Source: Deltaproteobacteria bacterium (lineage in GTDB: Bacteria > Desulfobacterota > Syntrophia > Syntrophales > UBA8958). Taken from it: DNA of 51,249 nt. The number at the start of each line of letters is the position of its first letter. Within the stretch, counting starts at the first letter, position 1. Under the pieces are notes generated by a model that was given only the letters and a program-made list of their open reading frames with translations, did no database searches and had not been told where the DNA came from. This document shows positions 41,759 to 50,013 of the stretch, in pieces. Where the stretch lies: the NCBI GenBank assembly GCA_029561465.1, contig JAKQIZ010000086.1, positions 1 through 51,249 of the forward strand. The letters are read 5' to 3'. The translations under genes and the position numbers were made by a program.

Positions 41759-44029
41759 ATGAACAGATCGCTGGTTTGGTGGTTTGGTTTGGCGTCGTTG
41801 GTCTTGGTTGCGGCATTGGGGTCCACCCCGGCTTTTTCCTGGGAAGGGGCGCGACGACCGTCGCTACAGATGGAATTCCCGCGGGCGGTCCGGGTCGGGT
41901 TTTTTGATTTAGCGTCGCGCAGCGATGCTGAACCGAAAGCCTCAACACCACTGGAAAATGCGGGTAAAGCAAGCAGCGCGACGGCCGCCGGAGAGAAGAC
42001 GCCCGTTGCGTCGCCCGGAGTGAAAAGCCGGGGGGAGGCGCCGGCCCTCCGCATGGAGGAGGTGGTCGTCACGGCGACCCGGGACTGGGAGGAGGTGCGG
42101 AAGGTTCCCGCTGATGTCTCCGTGATCACCGAGGCGGATATCAAGAAATCCGGGGCGACCTCCCTGGTGGAGGTCCTGGAGAAGCTGGAAGGAATACAGA
42201 TCCGCTCTTACAGCGGCCAGTCCCCCCAGTCCATGGTGGATCTGAGGGGTTTCGGAGGGGAGAACCCCTTCGGCAAGACCCTGGTCCTCATCGACGGCCG
42301 GCGCCAGAACCGCCCGGATATGAGTTCCAACAACTGGTTCCAAATCCCCCTGGGGAGCATCGAGCGGGTGGAGGTGGTCCGGGGGGCCGGTACGGTCCTC
42401 TACGGTGACAACGCCATCGGCGGGGTAATCAACATCATCACGAAGAAGGGCAAGGGCAAACCGGCGGTCACAGTGGCGGCTACGGCGGGCAGTTACGGCC
42501 TCAACAACGAAAGGATCGGCATCACAGGAAGGCAGGATAAGCTGTCCTACTCGGTCAACGGGGAAAACTACTTCTCCTGGGGCTACCGGGAACGCTCGAA
42601 ACTCACCTCCCAGTCCGCGGGGTTCGAGCTCGGATACGAGCTCGGCGAGCATTTCCAGTTATCCCTGGGTATGTCGGGAAACCGCAGCGACTACAATCTC
42701 CCCGGGGCCCTGACCAAGAAGCAGATGGACCAGGACCGCCGCCAGTACCAGCCCGCGACACCGGAAAACTGGACCAACGCCGCCCCGGATGACGACGGCC
42801 GGGACCGGACGGGGCGGATCAACCTGGGGGCTACGGCCGTTCACGAATCCCTCGGGCAGTTGGACCTCCTCTTCGGTTACGGCAGTAATGCCTATGAGTT
42901 CAACATGCCTTCGTGGAATTTCAACTCGTACACCAACACCGATATGGATTCCGTCTCCTTCACGCCCAAGTACACCCTGGAGAAAGGCATCCTCGGTTTT
43001 CAGAACAAACTGACCGCCGGATTGGATTACTATAACGAGCCGTATCGCAAGACCGCGTGGGACAGCCGGGAACGCCAGGTAAAGACGGGCTGGGCGGAAC
43101 TGCGGCGGAAGACGCTGGAGTATTACGTCCGCGACGAATTTTCCCCCTGGAAGCGCCTGATCCTTGCGGCGGGCTATCGGGCCGGGGACACCACCCTCGG
43201 CGGCGACCATACGGACGCCCTGACCCCGGCCAACAGCTTTTCCAATCAGGAAAAACGCCACCCCGCCGAGGCCTGGGAGGGAAGCGCGACGGTCCTGTTG
43301 GGAAAGAAATCCAATCTTTACGGCAAATACGCCCGGATCTACCGGATCCCCTTTCTGGACGAACAGGCCTCTTTCAACGGCTGGGGCGGCGGTTTCTATA
43401 CGAACCTGGAGAAGGAACAGGGGCAGAGCATGGAGGTGGGGACCCTCCTGTACCCCCTGGAAGCCTTGAAGGTCTCCCTGTCGCTGTTCCGCATCGACAT
43501 GGAGGACGAGATCACCTGGAACAACGCCACAAAGCGCAACGAAAACCTCGACCGGACCCGCCACCAAGGAATAGAGGGATCGTTTTCCTGGAATATCAAG
43601 GGGATCGTAACCCTGAACGGACAGTACACCTACCACATGGCGACCTTCGAAGACGGTCAGTACAACAAAAAGGAACTTCCCCTGGTTCCCAACCGGATCA
43701 TGGGGGCCGGCGCCGACATCAAGCTGCCCTTTTCCTTCACCCTCCGCCCGGAGGTCCGCTACGTGAGCGACTGCTATCTCTCGGGCGATTACGACAACAA
43801 TGCGGAGAAACTTTCCTCTTTTATCGTCTATAATCTTTTCCTCTTCTTCGAGCGACGGCAGCCCCTGGGGAAACATTTCCTCAACATCCGGGCCTTCGCC
43901 GCCGTAGAAAACATAAACGGTGAAAAATATGCGGGTTTCGGTACGGACAACGACTCCTGGGGCGGCTTGAACACTTACTATCCCATGCCGGAGCGAACCT
44001 TCAAGGGCGGGCTGTCCCTGGAATTTTGA
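41759..44029 (+). CDS. btuB: TonB-dependent outer-membrane cobalamin receptor
   Basis: 756 residues. Signal peptide at 1-27. An unusual hydrophilic Ala/Pro-rich extension covers ~28-98, then the TonB box EEVVVTATRD (101-109). The plug domain follows (SVITEADIKKSGATSLVEVLEKLEGIQIR ... VRGAGTVLYGDNAIGGVINIITKKG). The 22-strand barrel ends in LSLEF with a terminal Phe. Cobalamin as ligand is inferred from the riboswitch and the btuCD/tonB neighbours; the barrel could accept other corrinoids. GGAGG lies 5 bases before the ATG. Confidence 0.92.
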   Translation: MNRSLVWWFGLASLVLVAALGSTPAFSWEGARRPSLQMEFPRAVRVGFFDLASRSDAEPKASTPLENAGKASSATAAGEKTPVASPGVKSRGEAPALRMEEVVVTATRDWEEVRKVPADVSVITEADIKKSGATSLVEVLEKLEGIQIRSYSGQSPQSMVDLRGFGGENPFGKTLVLIDGRRQNRPDMSSNNWFQIPLGSIERVEVVRGAGTVLYGDNAIGGVINIITKKGKGKPAVTVAATAGSYGLNNERIGITGRQDKLSYSVNGENYFSWGYRERSKLTSQSAGFELGYELGEHFQLSLGMSGNRSDYNLPGALTKKQMDQDRRQYQPATPENWTNAAPDDDGRDRTGRINLGATAVHESLGQLDLLFGYGSNAYEFNMPSWNFNSYTNTDMDSVSFTPKYTLEKGILGFQNKLTAGLDYYNEPYRKTAWDSRERQVKTGWAELRRKTLEYYVRDEFSPWKRLILAAGYRAGDTTLGGDHTDALTPANSFSNQEKRHPAEAWEGSATVLLGKKSNLYGKYARIYRIPFLDEQASFNGWGGGFYTNLEKEQGQSMEVGTLLYPLEALKVSLSLFRIDMEDEITWNNATKRNENLDRTRHQGIEGSFSWNIKGIVTLNGQYTYHMATFEDGQYNKKELPLVPNRIMGAGADIKLPFSFTLRPEVRYVSDCYLSGDYDNNAEKLSSFIVYNLFLFFERRQPLGKHFLNIRAFAAVENINGEKYAGFGTDNDSWGGLNTYYPMPERTFKGGLSLEF

Positions 44030-44053
44030 ACATGGGAGCGGTTTGATAACACA

Positions 44054-44809
44054 GTGAATGGGTTGGAACAAGAGCAAACGGATTTGAGGTTGGGAGTCAC
44101 TTTAGACAGCTCGGGACTCCGGAGGGGGGTCTTCCTGTCCCTGGGGGTCCACGCCCTGGCAGTTCTGATCCTTGCCGGCGGGTTGGCCGGCTCGAACCCG
44201 CCCCGTCCGATCAAGGGATTCGATTCCTGTCTCCATGTCGATCTCGTTTCCACGGCGCGGGCGCCTGCTCACCCGACGCCGCATCCCGCCCCCCCGGAGG
44301 CGGTACGGAGGATAAAGCCCGTGCCGGCGCCGGTGCCGACACCGGTCGCGGCGCCGGCCGATCATCCCCGGAGCGAATCGTTGCGGGCGGCGGCGGTCCT
44401 GGCCTCCCTGGCGCGGCGCCTGCCCCTCGGCCATGACGGGAGCAGCGCCGGGGTCGGGTCCGGAGAAGACGGCACCCCCCCGCCGGCGGCTCCGAGCGGA
44501 CCGGCGGGGGGTAAAGAGACAAGCGGGACCGAGACCTCCCTGGCGGTACCGCGGTATCACGAGAATCCCCACCCGGCTTACCCGCGCCTGGCCCGCCTCC
44601 GGGGCCATGAGGGGGTGGTCCTCCTGGCCGTGGAGGTACTGTCCAACGGCAAGGTGGGGCGACTCAGGGTCAAGACCTCTTCCGGACATGCCCTCCTGGA
44701 TCAATCGGCCCTCGCCGGCCTGAAAAAGTGGACCTTCGAACCCGGCCGGAAGCTGGGTGTTCCCGTCGCCATGTGGGTGGACGTCCCCGTCCGCTTCCAT
44801 TTGCAATAG
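44054..44809 (+). CDS. tonB: TonB energy-transducing protein
   Basis: 251 residues. One membrane anchor (~25-46, VFLSLGVHALAVLILAGGLAG), a Pro/Ala-rich spacer (~70-120) that spans the periplasm, a Gly/Ser stretch, and a C-terminal TonB domain (~168-251: NPHPAYPRLARLRGHEGVVLLAVEV ... LKKWTFEPGRKLGVPVAMWVDVPVRF). It couples the inner-membrane proton gradient to BtuB. It begins 24 bases after btuB, so it belongs to the same riboswitch-controlled transcript. The GTG start is uncertain; no exbB or exbD is in the window. Confidence 0.9.
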   Translation: MNGLEQEQTDLRLGVTLDSSGLRRGVFLSLGVHALAVLILAGGLAGSNPPRPIKGFDSCLHVDLVSTARAPAHPTPHPAPPEAVRRIKPVPAPVPTPVAAPADHPRSESLRAAAVLASLARRLPLGHDGSSAGVGSGEDGTPPPAAPSGPAGGKETSGTETSLAVPRYHENPHPAYPRLARLRGHEGVVLLAVEVLSNGKVGRLRVKTSSGHALLDQSALAGLKKWTFEPGRKLGVPVAMWVDVPVRFHLQ

Positions 44810-44914
44810 GAGCGCCGGTTCCCTTTTCCGCCGCCGGCCCGCCCGTTTTCCCTTGACTTTGCCCGTCTCGTTGACTATGTCCATACGAGGCGATAAAAAA
44901 AGGAAAAGCGATAT

Positions 44915-45952
44915 ATGCCCTTTGATTTCGATTCTTTACGGGAATACCTCCTCCCCGTGGCCTTCCTGGCCGGTGGGGTGATAGGAGGGTTGATCGTGGA
45001 AAAGATCGTCCTTTACGAGCTCAGGAAACTGACGAACAGGACGAAAGGGGAACTGGACAATCTCGCCATCCGGTCCCTCCACGGCATGCCTCTCCTCTGG
45101 CTCACCCTGGCCGGGATCTACGGTGCCATCAACAATGTGGACATGCGGCCGGGTCTTCTGAGCTTCCTACAGCAGGCGCTCCTTGTGGCGGCGATTGCCT
45201 CCCTCACCTGGGCGACGGCGCGGTTCCTCGTGGGCTTCGTGAACCATTACAGCGCCAAGGTGGGCGGCCCCCTCCTTTCCACATCCATGTTCGCCAACCT
45301 GACGCGGATTATCGTTTTTATCGTCGGCGGTTTGATCATCCTTCAATCCCTCGGCGTTTCCGTAACGCCCCTCCTCACGGCCCTGGGGGTGGGCAGCCTC
45401 GCCGTGGCCCTGGCCCTCCAGGACACCCTTTCCAATCTCTTTGCGGGGATTCACATCATCGCCTCCCAGCAGGTCCGCCCGGGGGATTACGTGCAGTTGG
45501 ACAGTGCCCAGGAGGGGTACGTCACAGACATCACCTGGCGTTATACAACCATCCGGGCCCTGCCCAACAACATGGTGATCATCCCGAATTCCAAACTGGC
45601 CTCGGCTATCGTCACCAACTTCTACAACCCGGAAACCCAGATGGCCGTCCGCGTTCCGGTGGGGGTGAACTATGCCAGCGACCTGGACCGGGTGGAGGAG
45701 ATCTCCCTGGCGGTGGCCCGGGAGACCATGCGCGAGGTCCCCGGCGGCATACCCGATTTTGAACCGGTCCTTCGCTTCCACACCTTCGGCGAGTCCAGCA
45801 TCGACTTCAATGTCATCATGCGCTGCCGGGAGTTTACCGACCAGTTCGTCGTCCGCCACGAGTTCGTGAAGAGGTTGCACCGGCGCTACCGTGCCGAAGG
45901 CATTGAGATCCCCTTTCCCATCCGTACGGTGCACCTGCAAAAGGAGAAGTGA
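44915..45952 (+). CDS. MscS-family mechanosensitive channel
   Basis: 345 residues. Four predicted helices (about 12-30, 55-75, 84-105, 128-150) precede the pore-lining segment VTPLLTALGVGSLAVALALQDTLSNLFAGI, the MscS TM3 with its Gly/Ala pattern. The beta domain (RPGDYVQLDSAQEGYVTDITWRYTTIRALPNN) and the C-terminal alpha/beta domain follow. It relieves turgor on osmotic downshift. The extra N-terminal helices put it in the small YnaI-like group rather than three-helix MscS. It lies 105 bases after tonB; TTGACT...TATGTC at 44853-44881 may give it its own promoter. Confidence 0.93.
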   Translation: MPFDFDSLREYLLPVAFLAGGVIGGLIVEKIVLYELRKLTNRTKGELDNLAIRSLHGMPLLWLTLAGIYGAINNVDMRPGLLSFLQQALLVAAIASLTWATARFLVGFVNHYSAKVGGPLLSTSMFANLTRIIVFIVGGLIILQSLGVSVTPLLTALGVGSLAVALALQDTLSNLFAGIHIIASQQVRPGDYVQLDSAQEGYVTDITWRYTTIRALPNNMVIIPNSKLASAIVTNFYNPETQMAVRVPVGVNYASDLDRVEEISLAVARETMREVPGGIPDFEPVLRFHTFGESSIDFNVIMRCREFTDQFVVRHEFVKRLHRRYRAEGIEIPFPIRTVHLQKEK

Positions 45953-46413
45953 CATACATCGGGGAAACACCATCTACGCCTCTTCAAATCATTTATTCCA
46001 TTAGAGTTTTCATCGTTTCACGCTTCGCCACCGGCGGGTCTCAGGCATCGGCCCCCGGGCCGCCGTACCAAGCCCGTTGTTTCGCAATCCGGACCATATT
46101 GCCGGCGCCGCTGGGGGTGGCAAAAAAATTATCTTAATCCGATAGCATTTAACTTCTTGATATTATTAAGCGAAAATGGAACCCAATGCAGCCGTAGGGC
46201 TCCGGGGTTTTTCTGAATAATAATCTCGTTATTTCAAGGTGTTATGGAGTAGGCACCTAATTATGGGGGGGGTGAATATCCTCTGCCTCGAATCGAGAAT
46301 AATGTCTCCCAATATTTTCCAGGAATATATTCAGATTCAGGTTACACGGTCGGGTCCAGTTTGATGGGGATATCCCCCTTCGGTATCGTTCAAAATGCCG
46401 CCGGGATCATTGA
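45953..46413. other. Intergenic region without a recognised gene
   Basis: About 460 bases between the convergent mscS-like and znuC genes. It is locally AT-rich (46110-46230) and has no frame with protein-like composition. No znuB permease gene or remnant is visible, although this is where one would follow znuC. No terminator with a clean T-run was found. Confidence 0.6.
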
Positions 46414-47163
46414 TTATTTTACTGTTTGCAGCCCGTGGCGGTGGTTTACCATGCGGACGTCGGCGCCGTATAGGGCGCTGATCACCTCCCCGGTCACCGC
46501 AGCGGTGGGATGGACCATGACCCGGCGGTTGACGCAGATGACACTCTCCACGTACTGGGAAACGAAGCCGAGATCGTGACTGACCACCACGATGGTGATG
46601 TCGGCGCTCATGACGTGGAGGAGTTCGAACAATTCCGTTTCCACCGCCATATCCACGTTGGCCGTCGGTTCGTCCAGAAGCAGGAGTTCCGGCTCCGCCG
46701 CAAGGGCCCGGGCGATGAGGACCCGCTGGCGCTGTCCTCCGGAGAGGTCGGTGAAGGGGCGCCTCCGAAAGGCTTCCATCTCCAGGCGTCGCAGGGCCTC
46801 CAGCGCCGCTTCACGGTCGGCCTTCCGGTAGGGCCCGATACCCGCGCCGGCGCCGAGGCGGCCCATGAGGGCCACATCCAGGACGCTTACCGGGAAACGG
46901 GAATCGAACTGGACATGCTGGGGCATGTAACCGATGCGGGGACGGGCCTTCACCGGGGGCAGACCGAAGATTTCGATGCGGCCCCGGTCCGGTTTGAGGA
47001 GGCCCAGCATCAGTTTCAGCAGGGTCGTCTTGCCGCCGGCATTGGGTCCGACGATGGAGATGAAGGTCCGGGCGGGGATGGCGAACTGTACCCCTGCCAG
47101 TACCGGGGCGCCGTTGTAGGAAAAATTGACATCGGTAAATTTGACGACGGTTCGATCATTCAT
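46414..47163 (-). CDS. znuC: Zinc/manganese ABC transporter ATP-binding protein
   Basis: 249-residue ATPase of the metal-uptake group. Walker A GPNAGGKTT (with Ala-Gly as in ZnuC/MntB relatives), QHVQFDSRFPVSVLDVALMG after the Q-loop, signature LSGGQRQRVLIARA, Walker B LLLLDEPTANVD and switch His in VVSHDLGF. The PVSVLDVALMG segment is typical of ZnuC-like proteins. It starts 30 bases after znuA. The permease that should complete the transporter is absent here. Confidence 0.9.
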   Translation of the reverse strand: MNDRTVVKFTDVNFSYNGAPVLAGVQFAIPARTFISIVGPNAGGKTTLLKLMLGLLKPDRGRIEIFGLPPVKARPRIGYMPQHVQFDSRFPVSVLDVALMGRLGAGAGIGPYRKADREAALEALRRLEMEAFRRRPFTDLSGGQRQRVLIARALAAEPELLLLDEPTANVDMAVETELFELLHVMSADITIVVVSHDLGFVSQYVESVICVNRRVMVHPTAAVTGEVISALYGADVRMVNHRHGLQTVK

Positions 47164-47193
47164 TTTTCATTGTACCCACGCCGGGCATGGCGC

Positions 47194-48228
47194 TCAGAGG
47201 CCAAGACCTTGTTCCACCGCCGCGGCGATGCGGTTCAGATTGTCCAGGTAATCCCGGGCCAGGGGATCGATGGGCACCACGACGCCCCCGATCGCCCGGG
47301 CCACGGCGGCGGCGCTCTTGGCGGGAAACTGGGACTGAACGAAGATTACCTTGACGCCGTCTCTTCGCGCGGCGGCAATGAGGGACGCCAACTGCCGGGC
47401 GCTCGGTTCCCGGCCGCCCCGTTCCACGGGCGTCTGGATCAGGCCGTAGGCGGCGGCGAAATATCCGAACGAGGGGTGATAGACGTACAGCTTCTTCCCC
47501 TTGAGCGGGGCAAGCGCCCGGGCGATCCGGGCGTCCACCCGATCCAGATCCGCTTGGAACGCCTGGAGATTAGCCCCGTATTCCTGCCGGTGGGCCGGGT
47601 CCAGACGGCAGAGGGCGTCATGGATGTTCCGTGCCTGGATCTTGACCAGCCGGGGATCCAGCCAGATGTGCGGGTCCGGCGCCCGCCGCCCCCCCGCTGG
47701 ATGTGGGGGCGCCCCCGGTTTCCCGGCTGTTTTCCCGCCCCGGGCGGAGGTTCGCCCCTGTTCATGAGTCGAGGCGTCGGTTTTCTCCTTTACCTTCCGC
47801 GGCTTCCCTTTACCGTCGTTGCCCCCGTTGTCATGGCCTTCTTCATCGGGATACCGGAAGGGAACACCCTGCTGGGTGGCGAAGATCTCGATCTTCCGGT
47901 GGGAGGCCCCGATCTTACCCAGTACGGCTCTTTCCACCGGCACGCCGATGCAGAAGTAGGCCCGGGCCCCGCTGAGTCTGGCCATCTGCCGCGGTGTCGG
48001 TTCATAGCTGTGGGGGGACTGCCCCTCCCCCACCAGCACCGAGACATCCACGTGCCGGCCCCCGATCCGCTCGACGAAATAGGCCTGGGGAAGAATGGTG
48101 ACAAAGATGGGGAGCCGCGGCGTCGGTCCGGGGGATGAGCCCCCCCCTTCCTGCCCCCGGAGGAGCGGCGCCGGGACCGCCAGCAGGACGCCGGCCAGGC
48201 AGCAGCAGCAAAGCAGGCGCCCGAACAT
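47194..48228 (-). CDS. znuA: Zinc ABC transporter substrate-binding protein
   Basis: 344 residues. Signal peptide 1-25, containing an unusual run of four cysteines (LLCCCCLAG). Metal ligands expected for the cluster A-I family are His73 (QSPHSYEPTP), His187 (DPHIWLDP), His251 (YHPSFGYFAAAYGL) and Asp321 (IDPLARDYLDN); the three-His plus Asp set favours zinc. A charged loop with several His (~128-185) before His187 is the zinc-capturing insertion of ZnuA proteins. I chose ATG 48228; longer frames run into the upstream regulator gene. It is the second gene of a regulator-znuA-znuC unit. Confidence 0.9.
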   Translation of the reverse strand: MFGRLLCCCCLAGVLLAVPAPLLRGQEGGGSSPGPTPRLPIFVTILPQAYFVERIGGRHVDVSVLVGEGQSPHSYEPTPRQMARLSGARAYFCIGVPVERAVLGKIGASHRKIEIFATQQGVPFRYPDEEGHDNGGNDGKGKPRKVKEKTDASTHEQGRTSARGGKTAGKPGAPPHPAGGRRAPDPHIWLDPRLVKIQARNIHDALCRLDPAHRQEYGANLQAFQADLDRVDARIARALAPLKGKKLYVYHPSFGYFAAAYGLIQTPVERGGREPSARQLASLIAAARRDGVKVIFVQSQFPAKSAAAVARAIGGVVVPIDPLARDYLDNLNRIAAAVEQGLGL

Positions 48229-48244
48229 AGATCCGGACCGTTTT

Positions 48245-48514
48245 CTATTCAGGCTTGGCGACGACATTCGCACATTCGATAAAAAGCTCATGGCAATCTT
48301 CGCAGCGCCTGATGGCATGGTTTTGCGCGAAACCTTCCCAGTGCTCCTTCTGCTTTGGCGAAAGGATCCCCGTACCGTTGCAGAGCGGACAGACATTTTC
48401 CAGGGCCGTCATGATCGCCGCCCGGATGAACTCCGAGCGGTTGGGGATGTTGCTGATCACCTCCCGGAGGTCCTCGTTGACCTTAAAGGTGATAATGGCT
48501 TCCTTTTTCTTCAT
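48245..48514 (-). CDS. Ribbon-helix-helix regulator with Cys-rich metal-binding tail
   Basis: 89 residues. Residues 5-38 fit a CopG/MetJ-type ribbon-helix-helix (AIITFKVNEDLREVISNIPNRSEFIRAAIMTAL). The rest has CPLCNGTG, then HWEGFAQNHAIRRCEDCHELFIEC: two CxxC pairs plus His and a further Cys, a likely zinc site. It begins ~30 bases after a promoter holding a perfect 15-base palindrome and ends 17 bases before znuA. The obvious prediction is an autoregulated, zinc-responsive repressor of znuAC replacing Zur. I know of similar annotated proteins beside znu genes in deltaproteobacteria but no characterised member. Confidence 0.82.
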   Translation of the reverse strand: MKKKEAIITFKVNEDLREVISNIPNRSEFIRAAIMTALENVCPLCNGTGILSPKQKEHWEGFAQNHAIRRCEDCHELFIECANVVAKPE

Positions 48515-48542
48515 CGGCGGCGCTCCCAGTGCTTTGTTTTTT

Positions 48543-48571
48543 ATATTACTAAGTAATACCAGACTTGTCAA
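48543..48571 (-). promoter_or_regulatory. Promoter with overlapping palindromic operator
   Basis: Minus strand: TTGACA (-35, 48571-48566), a 17-base spacer, TAATAT (-10, 48548-48543). TATTACT-A-AGTAATA (48544-48558) is a perfect palindrome with 7-base arms covering the -10 and half the spacer. It precedes the ribbon-helix-helix gene and is the natural candidate site for that protein. Confidence 0.75.
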
Positions 48572-48607
48572 GGAGCGCCGGTGCATAAAAGGGACGGAAT
48601 TAAAAAA

Positions 48608-48627
48608 GACGACATCGTAAAAGGTCA
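48608..48627. repeat. Extra terminal fragment of the 126-bp repeat
   Basis: GACGACATCGTAAAAGGTC repeats the left end of the copy at 51112 (GACGACATCGTAAAAAGTCC) and stands 37 bases before the full copy at 48645. A short hairpin GTCCC-ATTT-GGGAC lies between. It looks like a remnant end of another or nested element. Confidence 0.6.
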
Positions 48628-48644
48628 AAAAATGTCCCATTTGG

Positions 48645-48771
48645 GACGGTATCGTAAAAAGATCCGCAGGCGAGGCGCGCGCATCCTGAGGAATGAGGCG
48701 TACTGGGACGTACGTCGCAGTGACGAGGGATGAAGCGCTTTCGAAGCATCCGGACTTTTTACGATGCCGTC
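48645..48771 (+). repeat. Palindromic-ended repeat element, copy A
   Basis: About 127 bp bounded by GACGGTATCGTAAAAAG and the reverse complement of GACGGCATCGTAAAAAG (16 of 17 match). The inside contains ATCCTGAGGAATGAGGCGTA and ACGTACGTCGCAGTGACGAG. An inverted copy with high similarity lies at 51112-51237. It has no coding capacity; it fits a non-autonomous miniature element or an intergenic palindromic repeat family. Confidence 0.85.
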
Positions 48772-48907
48772 AAAAAAAGATCGATTCGTAATGCTGGTGT
48801 CAATCCGGCAGCCAATGCCGCATGCGCGGGAACAATAAAAATGGGTGTTGTGCAAAGATATAAAGATGTTAAGGAATCTGTCCGGCATCGCCTGGGGCCG
48901 GATTTTA

Positions 48908-49357
48908 TTAGTAGAGGGGGAGAACCAAGCCGGAGAAAAAGAGGCTGAAGACGCCCAACCCGGCCAGGAAGGCCCCCAGGGCCAAGGGCTTTCTCATGGC
49001 GGCGAAGTTGACGGCGAAGAGGACGACGACACAAGCCCCGAAGGCCAGGCACAGGGGGCAGTATGTATCGTTGACGATCTGGAAGCGAACCAGCAGCGCC
49101 TCGCCCCCCAGGGCGCCGGAGATGAGGGCCGTGCGCAGATGTTCGCCCATGTTTCCGTAGCGGCCGGGGAGGGGGAGATTGAGTGCCAGCAGGAGGCCCA
49201 TGAAGATGATCCCGACATCCTGCAGCTCCATGCCCAGCAGGTCGCCCTTCAGGTAGCGGCAGGAGGTGTCGCAGAAGGAATAGAAGATCAGCAACCCCAT
49301 GCCGATCAGCGGCAGGATCACGTTGAAACTCCTGCGGATCGTCGCCCCGGCGGTCAC
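48908..49357 (-). CDS. VKOR/DsbB-like membrane disulfide-exchange protein
   Basis: 149 residues with about four helices (10-27, 47-63, 97-117, 124-147). Two cysteine pairs face the same side as in VKOR-type enzymes: CDTSC at the end of helix 1 and CPLC at the start of helix 3 (NDTYCPLCLAFGACVVVL). VKOR and DsbB reoxidise DsbA-like proteins and pass electrons to quinone. The GTG start overlaps the stop of the DsbA-like gene, so the two are coupled. It is shorter than typical VKOR, and the loop between helices 1 and 2 lacks the extra cysteine pair, so the subfamily is uncertain. Confidence 0.8.
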   Translation of the reverse strand: MTAGATIRRSFNVILPLIGMGLLIFYSFCDTSCRYLKGDLLGMELQDVGIIFMGLLLALNLPLPGRYGNMGEHLRTALISGALGGEALLVRFQIVNDTYCPLCLAFGACVVVLFAVNFAAMRKPLALGAFLAGLGVFSLFFSGLVLPLY

Positions 49358-50013
49358 GGCAGCTTCTTCAGGGCCTTGATGACCTCATCCGTGCCGATGA
49401 AGGTCTCTTTCTTCCCCGTCTTCACGATTACGCACGTGGGCGTGGAATGGACGCCGTCTTCCTTGATCAGCTCGTTGTAACGGGCAAACAAGGCCTTGGG
49501 ATCAAAGCTTGCAAAGGCTATCCCCTTGTTCTTGAAGGCCGTTTCGATCCGCTCCGGCGACGATTTTTCCCTCGCTGCCGCCGTTTCGAATAGGAAGTTC
49601 CGGACCTTCAGGGCATGTTCCAATTCGTTGCGTTTGTTCAGGGCGTAGAGAAAATAGCGGGCGTAAAGGACGCTGTTGCGGGTGAGGGGGAGATCCACCA
49701 GGGTCAGAGTGATCCGTTGCTTTTTCACCAGGTCGCGCAGCAGCGCCTCCGCCGTCGGCTCGATGGAGCGACAGGGACCGCAGAAATAGTCGGTGTACAG
49801 GCGGACTTGAATCACCCCGGCACCGTATTGGGGAAAGGCCCCCGGCTCGTCGCCAGCGACGCCGCCGGGAAACAGCGGCCAGGAAAGGAGTACAAGCGCC
49901 ATGGCGATTATGATGCTTAAACTTGACTTGTCTGTAGGGACTTTAAACTTTGTTTTATAGACTTTAAAATTCGTGCTTGCCACCTTCCATGATGTCGACT
50001 CGTCTCCGTTCAT
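49354..50013 (-). CDS. DsbA-like thioredoxin-fold protein, membrane-anchored
   Basis: 219 residues from ATG 50013, which overlaps the preceding stop (ATGA). An uncleaved or cleavable N-terminal helix lies at ~34-53 (IIIAMALVLLSWPLFPGGVA). The active site is CGPC in LYTDYFCGPCRSIEP (~75-85), followed by a helical insertion and the cis-Pro segment VHSTPTCVIV, the hallmarks of DsbA/DsbG-type oxidoreductases. With the VKOR-like protein next to it, it should oxidise or isomerise exported thiols. An ATG at 50025 is an alternative start. Confidence 0.85.
   Translation of the reverse strand: MNGDESTSWKVASTNFKVYKTKFKVPTDKSSLSIIIAMALVLLSWPLFPGGVAGDEPGAFPQYGAGVIQVRLYTDYFCGPCRSIEPTAEALLRDLVKKQRITLTLVDLPLTRNSVLYARYFLYALNKRNELEHALKVRNFLFETAAAREKSSPERIETAFKNKGIAFASFDPKALFARYNELIKEDGVHSTPTCVIVKTGKKETFIGTDEVIKALKKLP

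Noticed and set aside
46510-48138. 542-codon plus-strand frame opposite znuC and znuA
   Set aside because: It is a shadow across two real genes and their gap, with no family resemblance.
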